This document shows positions 1-8,497 of a DNA stretch of 17,653 bases, piece after piece. Below the pieces are notes generated by a model. The model searched no databases, was not told the DNA's origin, and saw only the letters and a list, made by a program, of their open reading frames with translations. Within the stretch, counting starts at the first letter, position 1, and each line of letters starts with the position of its first letter. Origin of the DNA: an uncultured Carnobacterium sp. Lineage in GTDB: Bacteria; Bacillota; Bacilli; Lactobacillales; Aerococcaceae. The position numbers and the translations under genes are program-made. The stretch covers positions 1 through 17,653 of the forward strand of contig CALALK010000027.1 in assembly GCA_937923125.1 (NCBI GenBank). Direction: 5' to 3'.

Positions 1-532
1 ATTTTAACAAGGTATTCGTAATATCTTGATTCTTCAAATGTCCTGGTTGTACTTTGACAACTTCTCCGTTCTCATTAATGAATGCAGAAGTAGGATATCC
101 AACAACTCCTAATTTTTTTAAGAATTCTCCTTTAAGATCCATTAAAACTGGTAATGCTTTATAATCAACACCATTAAACCAAGTTTTAAAATCATCTACA
201 TTCTTTTCACGATTGACCCCAGGTGCAACTACTGTTAAAACTACAGTATTCTCTGGTGGATTCTGTGAAAGATCTGTTACATCTTGTAATCCTGCCAAAC
301 AAGTTGGACACCAAGTAGCCCAGAATTTAATATAGATTTTTTTACCTTTGTATTCCGAAAGAGATACTTCTTTTCCGTCTAACGTTTGGAATTTAAAATC
401 AGAAACCTGAACCGTACTCTTTTTCGTTTCTACAGTGTTGTTTTTATCATTTGTCGATTGATTCATCGGCATACTTTGGCATGAAGCTAATAAAAAGGCA
501 CACCCTAACGCTACAATCATTTTTAATTTCAT
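1..532 (-). CDS. TlpA/ResA-like thioredoxin-fold lipoprotein (C-terminus cut by window edge)
   Basis: An extracytoplasmic thiol-disulfide reductase that probably receives electrons from the CcdA encoded just upstream and passes them to surface partners. The 177 visible residues begin with a lipoprotein signal whose lipobox is LASC (Cys18). A polar linker follows to about residue 40, then a thioredoxin fold with the WCPTC redox motif (Cys75/Cys78) and the cis-Pro loop GYPT near residue 147. Only a few C-terminal residues should be missing, since the fold is almost complete at the edge. The ATG at 532 has an AAGGGAG ribosome binding site and lies 17 bp after the ccdA stop, so the two are co-transcribed. 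Similar ccdA-thioredoxin lipoprotein pairs in streptococci (Etrx proteins) feed methionine sulfoxide reductase MsrAB; whether an msr gene follows here cannot be seen. Family sure, partner inferred. Confidence 0.88.
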   Translation of the reverse strand, partial: MKLKMIVALGCAFLLASCQSMPMNQSTNDKNNTVETKKSTVQVSDFKFQTLDGKEVSLSEYKGKKIYIKFWATWCPTCLAGLQDVTDLSQNPPENTVVLTVVAPGVNREKNVDDFKTWFNGVDYKALPVLMDLKGEFLKKLGVVGYPTSAFINENGEVVKVQPGHLKNQDITNTLLK

Positions 533-549
533 TCTAATTTCTCCCTTCA

Positions 550-1242
550 TTACTGCATCATTTGAACAATCTGTGAATAAATAATTGCGATTCCCATTAA
601 AACAATCATGAACCCGCCAATTTTTTTCAATTCTACTAAATGCTTCTTTGCTAGATTAAAGACTTTTATAGCTACTGTTGAAGCAACTGCTAATACTAGA
701 AACGGAATCGACAGTCCTAAAATATACAATACAAGAAGGAAAGCCCCATAAGCCATCCCTGCTTGTTGTGTAGAAATTAAACTTAATACCGCACTTAGTA
801 CCGGCCCAACACAAGGGGTCCAACCGAAACTAAAGCTCAATCCTAATAAATAACTATTCCATAATGACTTGTGATTTTTTGTCTCCAGTTGGACTGTCTT
901 TTGTTTTTGTAGAAATATAAAGTTAAAGACCTCCATTTGGTGCAACCCTAACAGAACAATAATTATTCCTAAAGTCAGATTAAAAAATGGATTATAAATC
1001 AAACTTCCTAATAAAGTTGCAGCAAATCCTAGAAAGAAAAATATCGTAGATAGACCTGCAATAAATACTAGAGTCCGAATAAGCGGTTTCAAATAGAATT
1101 CTACTTTTCCAATTTTCACCTTTTTCCCCTCTTGCTCACTCATTAAAACGCCAAAATAAACTGGAAATAATGGCAATACACAGGGTGAGAAAAAGGATAG
1201 TAATCCTGCGAAAAATACGCTCCCCCATAAAACAAAATCCAT
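550..1242 (-). CDS. ccdA: CcdA-family transmembrane thiol reductase
   Basis: An integral membrane protein of the CcdA/DsbD-gamma family, which moves electrons from cytoplasmic thioredoxin across the membrane to an extracytoplasmic thioredoxin-like protein. Length (230 aa) and about six hydrophobic segments fit CcdA. The two signature half-sites are both present: SPCVLP near residues 19-24 (Cys21) and TPCVGP near 142-147 (Cys144), the redox pair of the family. The start at 1242 has AGGAGAG six bases upstream. It is the first gene of a two-gene unit with the TlpA-like lipoprotein. In some bacteria CcdA serves cytochrome c maturation, but the lipoprotein partner here suggests general extracytoplasmic reduction or repair of oxidised surface proteins (inference). 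Confidence 0.93.
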   Translation of the reverse strand: MDFVLWGSVFFAGLLSFFSPCVLPLFPVYFGVLMSEQEGKKVKIGKVEFYLKPLIRTLVFIAGLSTIFFFLGFAATLLGSLIYNPFFNLTLGIIIVLLGLHQMEVFNFIFLQKQKTVQLETKNHKSLWNSYLLGLSFSFGWTPCVGPVLSAVLSLISTQQAGMAYGAFLLVLYILGLSIPFLVLAVASTVAIKVFNLAKKHLVELKKIGGFMIVLMGIAIIYSQIVQMMQ

Positions 1243-1302
1243 AAAACACTCTCCTATAATTAAGATATCAGTTATACATTAAAAACTGATTAATACATGC
1301 TT

Positions 1303-1330
1303 ATTTTAACATATTCTAATCTAGGAACAA
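1303..1330 (-). promoter_or_regulatory. Predicted sigma-A promoter of ccdA
   Basis: On the minus strand a TTGTTC -35 box (1325-1330) and a TAAAAT -10 box (1303-1308) are separated by 16 bp, with an extended -10 TGT in front. Transcription would start near 1296, giving a leader of about 55 nt. That leader contains an inverted repeat ATCAGTT (1267-1273)/AACTGAT (1284-1290). Predicted from sequence only. Confidence 0.5.
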
Positions 1331-1352
1331 AAAGAGCTGTTTCAAACGATAA

Positions 1353-1382
1353 AAACCACGTGAGCTTTCACTCACGTGGTTT
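1353..1382 (-). terminator. Intrinsic terminator of ezrA
   Basis: A perfect 12-bp stem (AAACCACGTGAG at 1353-1364 and its complement at 1371-1382) with a 6-nt loop. On the minus strand it is followed by a run of five T. It begins 13 bp past the ezrA stop codon, so it ends the ezrA transcript before the ccdA promoter. Confidence 0.9.
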
Positions 1383-1395
1383 AGTAGTTTTCCTA

Positions 1396-3117
1396 TTAGA
1401 AGAATAAGCTATTATTCTTTTCTGCTTGGTAGTTTTGACGTACTCGGTTACCAGCACCTGGTTCCACTTGTTCTAACGCTGATTCAATAATTTGTAATGA
1501 TTCATCGTATTTGAATGTGTGGTTGAATAGGTCAAGTGCACGACCAATAGCTGTTTCGATTTCAGGATGTGATAGGCGGTAACGGTTCGCATGTTGAATC
1601 ATATACTCCGTTAATTGTGCGTTATCAACGATTTGTTCTGTAAGAATATCTAATTTCTCAACATCTTCTTCAATCACGTTGTTTGCCGCATTAATTTCGT
1701 TCATATCTAATTTCACACGATCCATCTTTTGCCATAATTGTTCGATACGATTGCTTGTAGCAAAGAACAATTCTAAGTACTCTTTTGGAAGACCTGGTAA
1801 GTGGTACTTCTCAATCGTACGTTTCATATTACGTAAGTCTAATTCGAAGACATCTAATCCGTCACGAATCGCTTTTTCTTGGCTACGTAAATCAGTTAAT
1901 GTGTTTACTAAATCTGCTTGTTCTTCATCAATGCTGTTTAATTTTTCAAGAACGAGTTCGTAATGTTCTTTCACTACTGAGTAAGGAACTTGATGGTTTT
2001 CCATCGCCTTGCTGTAGTATTGAACCGCTTCTTGTTCTTTTTCTAATTGTTCAGCAAATTCTTGTACACGAACGAATTCATTGTTTGACAAGATATAGTT
2101 TTGAGAAACACGGTCAACTTCGATATTCACATAACGGTTGCTTTGTAATACTTGGTTCAAGCGTTTTTCAACTTGAGCCTTGTTACGGTATACAAATTCA
2201 CGTGCTTCAATTTCAGCTTCCATCACATCGTAAAGTTGGTCGATTTCACGAGCCACTTTATCTAATTGTTGACGAGCTTCTTCTAATTCTGTAGCAGCAA
2301 TGTGTGCACGTGCCACTTCAATTGTTTTTTCAATCTTTTTAATTTCTTCAGGAATTGAAATTTTAGGGAATTGATAATGCTCTTCAACCATACGAGCATA
2401 TCCTTGTTTCAAGTCTTCTATTTGTTCATTGTACTCTGTTTCGATTTCTTTTAAGAATTGAGGAACTTGTTCAACGATTGACTCAAATTCTTTCATTTCT
2501 TTATCGATACGTCCAAGTACTTCTTTGGCTTCTAAGTGGTCGCCTTCGTTTGTTAATGTATTAAATTTCGCGAAGTCTAATTCTAAATAAGCTAAACGTT
2601 TTTCTAACGTTTCTAGCGCTTCGCCGAATGAGAAACTATGTGCTAATAAGTCTTTGCGCATTGAAGCATAGCGTTCTTGTAATAAGTCTAGCTCCGCGCG
2701 GTTTTGTTTTTCACTATCCAATAATTTTTGTAATGCTGAGTAAATTTTATCGACTTCAGCTTTTGTTTCTTCAATCAAGTTTTCAGCTTGTTGTGTCACT
2801 TGATTTCCTTTGATGAAGTTTAATTTTTGGATATATTGTTCTGCACTAACTAATGCAGCTTCGATTTCAGGGAATCGGAATCGTGTGATTGTTTGCCATG
2901 TAGCTTGCCATGTTTCATACGTTCTCTTTGTTTGACCTGTTAAGTTCAAGTTTTTCAAAGTATAGAACGTGTCCGCAATTGGCACGGCCATTAACTTATC
3001 CTTTTTCTCTGTTAATTCTTCAATTACTTTAGTTTGTTTCTTTGTCATGAATATTGCTGCTGCATAACCTGCGGCACCCAGTAACACAATCAGCAATAGA
3101 AAGATTACAAATCCCAT
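1396..3117 (-). CDS. ezrA: Septation ring formation regulator EzrA
   Basis: A membrane-anchored cytoplasmic protein that interacts with FtsZ, limits Z-ring formation to midcell and links division with cell-wall synthesis in Firmicutes. The 573 residues show the family layout: one N-terminal transmembrane helix (about residues 2-23) and then a long, highly charged helical region of coiled-coil/spectrin-like repeats. Near the C-terminus is the conserved patch around QHANRYR, matching the 'QNR patch' described for EzrA, in which Q, N and R are conserved. Length agrees with the usual 560-575. The ATG at 3117 has a GGAGG site at correct spacing. The gene is a single transcription unit with its own promoter and a strong terminator. 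No oddity seen. Confidence 0.97.
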   Translation of the reverse strand: MGFVIFLLLIVLLGAAGYAAAIFMTKKQTKVIEELTEKKDKLMAVPIADTFYTLKNLNLTGQTKRTYETWQATWQTITRFRFPEIEAALVSAEQYIQKLNFIKGNQVTQQAENLIEETKAEVDKIYSALQKLLDSEKQNRAELDLLQERYASMRKDLLAHSFSFGEALETLEKRLAYLELDFAKFNTLTNEGDHLEAKEVLGRIDKEMKEFESIVEQVPQFLKEIETEYNEQIEDLKQGYARMVEEHYQFPKISIPEEIKKIEKTIEVARAHIAATELEEARQQLDKVAREIDQLYDVMEAEIEAREFVYRNKAQVEKRLNQVLQSNRYVNIEVDRVSQNYILSNNEFVRVQEFAEQLEKEQEAVQYYSKAMENHQVPYSVVKEHYELVLEKLNSIDEEQADLVNTLTDLRSQEKAIRDGLDVFELDLRNMKRTIEKYHLPGLPKEYLELFFATSNRIEQLWQKMDRVKLDMNEINAANNVIEEDVEKLDILTEQIVDNAQLTEYMIQHANRYRLSHPEIETAIGRALDLFNHTFKYDESLQIIESALEQVEPGAGNRVRQNYQAEKNNSLFF

Positions 3118-3168
3118 GCTCTAGCCTCCAAATATATATTTACAGTTTTCACACATAATATCACTAGT

Positions 3169-3198
3169 AGTATAGCATGTTTTATAGCGATTTAGCAA
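3169..3198 (-). promoter_or_regulatory. Predicted sigma-A promoter of ezrA
   Basis: Minus strand: TTGCTA (3193-3198), 18-bp spacer, TATACT (3169-3174), with an extended -10 TGC directly before the hexamer. The leader to the ezrA ATG is about 45 nt. Nothing else is seen between this promoter and the pepV terminator. Confidence 0.6.
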
Positions 3199-3273
3199 AA
3201 ACTTCAAGGTTTTCTGCTTATTTTTTTGTTGCAAATCCTTTGCTTTTGTAATTTTCTGAAACTAAAAAGAAAA

Positions 3274-3297
3274 AGGAGAACGGAAAGCCGTTCTCCT
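3274..3297 (-). terminator. Intrinsic terminator of pepV
   Basis: A perfect 10-bp stem (AGGAGAACGG at 3274-3283 with CCGTTCTCCT at 3288-3297) and a 4-nt loop. On the minus strand the sequence TTTTCTTTTT follows. It lies 12 bp beyond the pepV stop codon. Confidence 0.9.
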
Positions 3298-3309
3298 AGT
3301 CACTTACGT

Positions 3310-4719
3310 TTATTTAATTAATTCGTAAATCGCTTCTGCATAAATTGCAGCTGATCTGAATAAATCTTCTAATGCGAAGAATTCATTTGCTTGGTGCATT
3401 GTATCGATTGAATCTGGGAAGAGCGCACCATACGCTACACCACGTTCAAAGATACGTCCGTATGTTCCACCACCGATAGATTGTTCGTGAGCTGGTAAGC
3501 CTGTTTGACGGTGATATACGTCTAACAATGTTGACACTAACTCATCTTCTGGAGATACATAGTGAGGAACTTGTGCTTTACCGTGAGCTACTGTGAAGCC
3601 ATAACCTGAAGCCACAACTTCTGTCTTAATTTCAAGACCTTCTGCAGTAACGCCTAATGGATAACGGAAGTTCACTACAGCTACCCCACCTAATTCTGGA
3701 GTGTAAGTGAAGATTCCGGCATTAGCTGTTAATGGTCCCATCACTTCATGGTTGTAGTCCACTTTCAAGTTTTTACCATCAGTATCTTCATGTAATACTT
3801 CAGCAGCAAATGCTAAGTATTTCTTCGCGTTGCCTTTGAAGTTGAATTGGTTTAAGAATTTCGCTAAGTGTGTCCCTGCGTTGATTCCTTTATCTGGAGT
3901 AGATCCGTGTGCTGATTTACCAACAACGTCTAAGATAACTTTGCCGTCTTCTACTTTAGCAGTTCCTTCAACTGGGTTTACAGCTAAGTATTTGTTGAAA
4001 CGGTCTACTAATTCTTCTGCATTTGGAACTGTAACTTCCGCATGGGCATCTTGAGGAACCATGTTTTCACGTAAGCCTGCATCGAAGCTTAGTAATTGGT
4101 AATCTCCTTCTGCAACTTCGCCTGGAATATCATAGTGTAATGAAAGAATTCCTTTTTCACCATTGATGATTGGGAATGTTGCGTCTGGTGAGAAACCAAA
4201 GTCTGGCATTTCTTCTGTTTGGAAGTAACGGTCCATACATTTCCAACCTGATTCTTCGTCAGTTCCGATAATGAAACGAACACGTCTAGAAACTGGCAAT
4301 CCTAATTCTTTGATGATTTTTAATGCGTAGTATGCTGCCATACTTGGTCCTTTGTCATCGCTTGAACCACGCGCATAAATACGGTCATTAATAATTTGTG
4401 GTTCGAATGGATCTGTATCCCATCCAGTACCCACTGGAACAACGTCCACGTGACCTAATACACCAAGAGTTTCTTTGTAGTCTGGATTTGGTGCAAATTC
4501 AATGTGTCCTGCTAAGTTTCCAACTTGTTTTGTTGTGAAACCATCGCGTTCACCGATTGCTAAGAACGCTTCTAGCGCTTCTTTAGGTCCAGGACCTACT
4601 GGTGCATCCTCTGTTGCTTTAGAATCATCACGTACACTGTCGATACGTAATAATGTGAATAAATCTTTTAATAGATCTTCTTTACGAAGTTCTACTTCTT
4701 TTTTCCAATCAATTGTCAT
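3310..4719 (-). CDS. pepV: Dipeptidase PepV (M20 family)
   Basis: A cytoplasmic di-zinc dipeptidase that cleaves a broad range of dipeptides during peptide use. With the start at 4719 the protein has 469 residues, matching Lactobacillus PepV (about 470). M20 metal and catalytic motifs are present in order: GHVDVVP (His90, Asp92), SSDDKGP (Asp122), TDEES (Glu155/Glu156), SPDA (Asp179) and MHQANE (His442). The frame is open to an upstream TTG at 4752, but that codon has no ribosome binding site and lies only about 8 bases downstream of the predicted -10 box. The ATG at 4719 has GGAG seven bases upstream and begins MTIDW, the usual PepV N-terminus. It is monocistronic, with its own promoter and terminator. 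Confidence 0.95.
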   Translation of the reverse strand: MTIDWKKEVELRKEDLLKDLFTLLRIDSVRDDSKATEDAPVGPGPKEALEAFLAIGERDGFTTKQVGNLAGHIEFAPNPDYKETLGVLGHVDVVPVGTGWDTDPFEPQIINDRIYARGSSDDKGPSMAAYYALKIIKELGLPVSRRVRFIIGTDEESGWKCMDRYFQTEEMPDFGFSPDATFPIINGEKGILSLHYDIPGEVAEGDYQLLSFDAGLRENMVPQDAHAEVTVPNAEELVDRFNKYLAVNPVEGTAKVEDGKVILDVVGKSAHGSTPDKGINAGTHLAKFLNQFNFKGNAKKYLAFAAEVLHEDTDGKNLKVDYNHEVMGPLTANAGIFTYTPELGGVAVVNFRYPLGVTAEGLEIKTEVVASGYGFTVAHGKAQVPHYVSPEDELVSTLLDVYHRQTGLPAHEQSIGGGTYGRIFERGVAYGALFPDSIDTMHQANEFFALEDLFRSAAIYAEAIYELIK

Positions 4720-4759
4720 CCAATCGCTCCAATCTCTATCAAGTAGATTCAATAGTCTT

Positions 4760-4788
4760 ATCTTACCATTTTTACAAAAGGATGAAAA
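4760..4788 (-). promoter_or_regulatory. Predicted promoter of pepV
   Basis: Minus strand: TTTTCA (4783-4788), 17 bp, TAAGAT (4760-4765), preceded by an extended -10 TGG. The -35 box is weak and the extended -10 probably carries it. Transcription would start near 4753, which supports the ATG at 4719 as the pepV start. Confidence 0.5.
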
Positions 4789-4815
4789 GCGGTTAAACCC
4801 TTTCTATAACAAATA

Positions 4816-4841
4816 AAAGCCTAGGATTTCTCCTAAGCTTT
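4816..4841 (-). terminator. Intrinsic terminator of the murJ-rsuA unit
   Basis: Stem AAAGC.TAGGA / TCCTA.GCTTT with a 4-nt loop. The single C/A mismatch on the plus strand becomes a G-U wobble in minus-strand RNA, giving an 11-bp stem followed by TATTTG. It starts 2 bp beyond the pseudouridine synthase stop codon. Confidence 0.8.
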
Positions 4842-4843
4842 CG

Positions 4844-5560
4844 TTATTCATTAATCATTAATGATTCTAATTCTTCTTCGATTAAAGGTCTGCTCTCTCC
4901 TAACGCGAGGCTCTCATCCAACTTGAGCGGCCCCATCGTGAGTCGTTGTAAATCGACAACGGTTTTCCCACAAGCCTTTACCATCCGTTTCACTTGATGG
5001 AATTTTCCCTCTTTCAGGTGAATCTGAACAATCGATTCATCCTGCGTCGTGCTAAGAATATCCAAACGCGCTGGCATACACTCCGTTCCATCCGACAATA
5101 CAATGCCTTTTTCAAAAGCAGTGACATCTTCTTCTGTCATCACACCTTCGACTCTTGCTTGATAGATTTTGGTGACATGCTTCTTCGGTGAAAGAAGACG
5201 ATGCGCCAATTCTCCATCATTTGTCAAAAGTAATAATCCGTGCGTATCAATATCCAAGCGCCCAACTGGGAAGACTCCTTTTTTAAAATAAACGGGGTCT
5301 ATTAAATCCAGAACTGTCTTATGAAGATTATCTTCGGTGGCACTAACGACTCCTTTAGGCTTATTCATCATGATATAGACGAACTCTTCGTATTGAATCT
5401 TTTCGCCATCGAATAGAATTTCATCCGTTTCAGGATTCACTTGAACCTTACCATTGGTTACGACTTTACCATTGACGGTAATTCTTTTGGCCTTTAATAA
5501 AGATTTGACCTCGGAACGAGTTCCAAGGCCACAATCTGCTAAACATTTATCTAATCTCAT
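4844..5560 (-). CDS. rsuA: 16S rRNA pseudouridine synthase, RsuA family
   Basis: Isomerises a uridine in 16S rRNA (E. coli RsuA acts on U516) to pseudouridine during ribosome assembly. The 238 residues show an N-terminal S4 RNA-binding domain (about 1-60), then the RsuA/RluB/E/F catalytic domain. That domain has KPKG near 67-70 and GRLDIDTHGLLLLTNDGEL at 100-118, containing the catalytic Asp103, and ends with the EGKFHQVKRM motif typical of the family. The start codon overlaps the murJ stop by one base (TAATG), with GAGG upstream inside murJ, so translation is probably coupled. Substrate position is inferred from family; the B. subtilis homologue is YtzG. Confidence 0.9.
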   Translation of the reverse strand: MRLDKCLADCGLGTRSEVKSLLKAKRITVNGKVVTNGKVQVNPETDEILFDGEKIQYEEFVYIMMNKPKGVVSATEDNLHKTVLDLIDPVYFKKGVFPVGRLDIDTHGLLLLTNDGELAHRLLSPKKHVTKIYQARVEGVMTEEDVTAFEKGIVLSDGTECMPARLDILSTTQDESIVQIHLKEGKFHQVKRMVKACGKTVVDLQRLTMGPLKLDESLALGESRPLIEEELESLMINE

Positions 5561-7230
5561 TATTTCATCCTCAATTTACGACGAATACCACCAACGCGTG
5601 CGCCGAGCATTTCATCCGCTAATCGATTCTTCAATGTAATCAACCCATAAGTTGCAGCTCCGACAAACCCTACCACAGCAACTGCAATAAGTGCACGGAC
5701 TTTACCACCGATTGGCATTACATGTTTAATCGCATATAAAGTCAGTGCTGAAGTGATGGCCATCGCAAGAGATGCAAGAAGTACTTGTCCGAATTTCTTC
5801 AATACGTAATTCAAATCGAATCGTGTTAATTGAAGTACGTGACGACACATATAAAGTGTTGCTACAAAATACGCTACTGAGCTGGCAATTAACGGACCTG
5901 CTCCACCAAGGAAGTAAATCATCATTGGTTGCCATAGCAATTTAATAAGCACTGTAAATCCTAATGCTTTAATCGCAATGATATGTTGTTCCATCGATTG
6001 CAAGATGTACGTGAACGTTACGAATAATCCTAAGAACACACACATGATACATGAAACCATTAATAAATACGTTCCTGTTGGATCTGGTGAATAGAACACA
6101 TTATAAATCGGTTCTGAAACAATCGCCATCCCTACAGAAGCTGGAATCATGATGTAAGCAAATAATCCAAGGTTATTGGCAATCACGCGTTTAACTTCTT
6201 CACGGTCATTCACTGAATAATGAGCCGCAAGCAGTGGCAATGCCGCTGTTGAAATACTCATCGCTAGCGAAATGACAATCATAATCACCTTATTCGCATT
6301 AAATCCAAATAAAGTAATCAGTTCTTTCCCTTCTTCAAACGAGAAGTTCGTAAAGATTGGAACCAGACGTTGGAAGGTTTCTTGGTCAATCAAGCTGATG
6401 ATTTGAATACTTGAAGTCACTAACACGAAAGGTAACGCCTCACGCATTACTTCCAAAATAATCTTCCAGAAACTTAATGGACGTTCAGGACGACCTTCTT
6501 CCATTAATTCCATCATCCCTTTATAGTCGCGGAACATCTTATAAGCTAAGTATAAGAACGCGATGACCGCACCGACAAAGGCCGCAAATGTAGAATGCGC
6601 TACAGCGACGACGAATCCGCCGTGGATGACACGCATCACAAAATACGTTAATCCTAACATATACAAGATACGAACAACTTGCTCCCATAATTGAGATTTC
6701 GCAGAAGCAGCCATTTCATTGTATCCTTGATAGTATCCACGCATTAAGCTAAGCGGTGGAATAATGAGTACCGCTGGCGTTAACGAACGGATGACCAAAA
6801 TACTATCCGCAACTTCTTCAGGAGTAGCTCCTTTTGCAAAAAGTGGCGCTGCAAAATACATTCCCGCCGCAAAGACAAATCCTAAAAATGTCATAAAGAG
6901 CATCGTTCCTTTAAACAATCTCCAACTTGTCTTATAGTCTCTTCTTGCATGGTTGTCCGCTACGATTTTAGAAATTGCAACCGGAATTCCTGCCGTTGAT
7001 ATTTGTAATACTAAAGCATAAATATTATAGGCGATAAAATATAAGTAGTTCGCATTATCCCTGTCTGCACCCATCCACATTCCCCAAGGAATGATATAGA
7101 GAGCTCCAAGCAATCTTGAGACGATATTCCCAATCGTTAACCAAGATGAACTTTCCAAGAGAATTTGTTGCGAATTTTTCTGATTTCGAATTTTATCACT
7201 CAGGCCTACATAAGGCTTTCTTTTAAACAT
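5560..7230 (-). CDS. murJ: Lipid II flippase MurJ/YtgP-type, MOP exporter superfamily (polysaccharide biosynthesis family)
   Basis: A polytopic membrane protein with roughly 14 hydrophobic segments that resembles B. subtilis YtgP/MurJ (about 544 aa), which moves the peptidoglycan precursor lipid II across the membrane. With the start at 7230 it has 556 residues and begins MFKRKP. Family hallmarks seen are the N-terminal SSWLTIGNIVSRLLGALY segment, the TAGIPVAISK loop, and a charged cytoplasmic C-terminus. The frame stays open to 7302, but that extension runs through the extended -10 box TGGTATAAT (7255-7263), so the ATG at 7230, with AGAGGA upstream, is the better start. It is co-transcribed with the pseudouridine synthase. 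A SpoVB-like or other polysaccharide flippase is the alternative; YtgP is favoured by length and context. Confidence 0.87.
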   Translation of the reverse strand: MFKRKPYVGLSDKIRNQKNSQQILLESSSWLTIGNIVSRLLGALYIIPWGMWMGADRDNANYLYFIAYNIYALVLQISTAGIPVAISKIVADNHARRDYKTSWRLFKGTMLFMTFLGFVFAAGMYFAAPLFAKGATPEEVADSILVIRSLTPAVLIIPPLSLMRGYYQGYNEMAASAKSQLWEQVVRILYMLGLTYFVMRVIHGGFVVAVAHSTFAAFVGAVIAFLYLAYKMFRDYKGMMELMEEGRPERPLSFWKIILEVMREALPFVLVTSSIQIISLIDQETFQRLVPIFTNFSFEEGKELITLFGFNANKVIMIVISLAMSISTAALPLLAAHYSVNDREEVKRVIANNLGLFAYIMIPASVGMAIVSEPIYNVFYSPDPTGTYLLMVSCIMCVFLGLFVTFTYILQSMEQHIIAIKALGFTVLIKLLWQPMMIYFLGGAGPLIASSVAYFVATLYMCRHVLQLTRFDLNYVLKKFGQVLLASLAMAITSALTLYAIKHVMPIGGKVRALIAVAVVGFVGAATYGLITLKNRLADEMLGARVGGIRRKLRMK

Positions 7231-7254
7231 ATATTGAAAAATCCTCTTTCTTAA

Positions 7255-7263
7255 ATTATACCA
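7255..7263 (-). promoter_or_regulatory. Extended -10 promoter of murJ-rsuA
   Basis: Minus strand TGG TATAAT: a perfect extended -10 element with no convincing -35 box. Transcription would start near 7248, leaving a very short leader of about 18 nt that begins almost at the AGAGGA ribosome binding site. Confidence 0.55.
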
Positions 7264-7342
7264 ACAATAAGAGTACATTATTTTAATGTAAAATGCTAGC
7301 ATTCTTATGAAACCTTAAGCAGTTGCTAAACTTTGCATAAAA

Positions 7343-7370
7343 AAGAACCGAGCCATTTAGCTCGATTCTT
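7343..7370 (-). terminator. Intrinsic terminator of recA
   Basis: An 11-bp stem AAGAA.CGAGC / GCTCG.TTCTT with a 6-nt loop. The one plus-strand mismatch becomes a G-U pair in the minus-strand RNA. A T run (TTTTTT) follows. It starts 8 bp after the recA stop codon. Confidence 0.88.
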
Positions 7371-7378
7371 CCTAATGA

Positions 7379-8425
7379 TTAGTCTAATAAACTTGTTTGT
7401 CCTTCTTCTTCCACTTCGACAGGAGAAGCAACTCCAATGCCATAGTGAGCACGAACTTTTTGATTCAAGTCTGCTACGACTTCTGGATGGTCTGCTAAGA
7501 ATGCTTTTGCATTTTCACGACCTTGACCAATCTTCTCGTCGTTATAAGCGTACCATGCACCACTCTTCTTCACGAAGTCGAGGTCTGCTGCCATATCGAG
7601 TAATTCCCCAAGTTGAGAAATCCCTTCTCCATACATGATATCCACAACAGCTGTTTTAAATGGTGGAGCCACTTTATTTTTAACAACTTTGATTTTAGTT
7701 TGGTTCCCTAAAATTTCAGTACCTTGTTTGATTTGATCTGCACGACGTACTTCTAAACGAACAGTTGCATAGAATTTCAACGCACGTCCACCAGGAGTTG
7801 TTTCAGGGTTCCCGAACATAACGCCTACTTTTTCACGGATTTGGTTGATAAAGATTGCGATTGTTTTTGTTTTGTTAATTGAACCTGATAATTTACGTAA
7901 TGCTTGAGACATTAAACGAGCTTGAAGACCTACGTGAGATTGTCCCATGTCGCCATCGATTTCGGCACGTGGAACTAACGCAGCTACTGAGTCGACGATA
8001 ACGATGTCAACTGCTCCTGATGATACTAAAGCATCTGCAATTCCTAATCCTTGTTCCCCTGTATCTGGTTGAGATAATAATAATTCATCAATGTTTACGC
8101 CTAAAGCTTTTGCGTATTCTGGATCTAGAGCGTGCTCAGCATCGATAAACGCTGCAACTCCACCACGTTTTTGAACTTCCGCAACCGCATGCAATGCAAC
8201 AGTTGTTTTACCTGAAGATTCTGGTCCGTATACTTCAATGATACGTCCACGTGGGAATCCACCTACACCTAATGCGATATCTAACGCAAGAGAACCTGAA
8301 GATACTGTTTGAATTTGTGTATCTACTTTTTCTCCTAATTTCATTACGGCACCTTTACCGTAGCTTTTCTCAATTTTCTTTAGCGCATCTTCCAATGCTC
8401 TTTGACGATTTTCATTTTCTGCCAT
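7379..8425 (-). CDS. recA: Recombinase RecA
   Basis: The DNA strand-exchange protein for homologous recombination, SOS induction (co-protease for LexA) and natural transformation. The 348 residues include Walker A GPESSGKT (67-74), Walker [11 protein letters not shown] near 141-150, the L2-region sequence [19 protein letters not shown], and the usual acidic C-terminal tail. Length agrees with the family. The ATG at 8425 has GGAGG nine bases upstream. The upstream region holds a sigma-A-like promoter, an SOS box and a second palindrome. No terminator separates it from cinA, so it may also be read from the cinA promoter. It is followed by a strong terminator. Confidence 0.99.
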   Translation of the reverse strand: MAENENRQRALEDALKKIEKSYGKGAVMKLGEKVDTQIQTVSSGSLALDIALGVGGFPRGRIIEVYGPESSGKTTVALHAVAEVQKRGGVAAFIDAEHALDPEYAKALGVNIDELLLSQPDTGEQGLGIADALVSSGAVDIVIVDSVAALVPRAEIDGDMGQSHVGLQARLMSQALRKLSGSINKTKTIAIFINQIREKVGVMFGNPETTPGGRALKFYATVRLEVRRADQIKQGTEILGNQTKIKVVKNKVAPPFKTAVVDIMYGEGISQLGELLDMAADLDFVKKSGAWYAYNDEKIGQGRENAKAFLADHPEVVADLNQKVRAHYGIGVASPVEVEEEGQTSLLD

Positions 8426-8454
8426 GTTTTAATTCCTCCACGAATTTTAAGTCA

Positions 8455-8474
8455 AACATATTGTACACTATGTT
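8455..8474. repeat. 20-bp near-perfect palindrome over the recA -10 box
   Basis: AACATATTGTACACTATGTT: nine of ten base pairs are symmetric about a central TGTACA. It covers the predicted -10 box (8460-8465) of recA. The arms (AACATA/TATGTT) resemble LexA half-sites but are too far apart for a standard SOS box. It may be a second operator; the function is unknown. Confidence 0.5.
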
Positions 8475-8489
8475 CTATTCCATGCGCAA
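8460..8489 (-). promoter_or_regulatory. Predicted promoter of recA
   Basis: Minus strand: TTGCGC (8484-8489), 18-bp spacer, TACAAT (8460-8465). Transcription would start near 8453, giving a leader of about 28 nt before the recA ATG. The SOS box lies 8 bp upstream of the -35 hexamer. Confidence 0.55.
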
Positions 8490-8497
8490 GCAATATG

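Noticed and set aside
1785..2294. Long plus-strand open frames opposite ezrA
   Set aside because: They lie wholly within ezrA, have no ribosome binding site or recognisable domain, and are antisense shadows of a well-supported gene.
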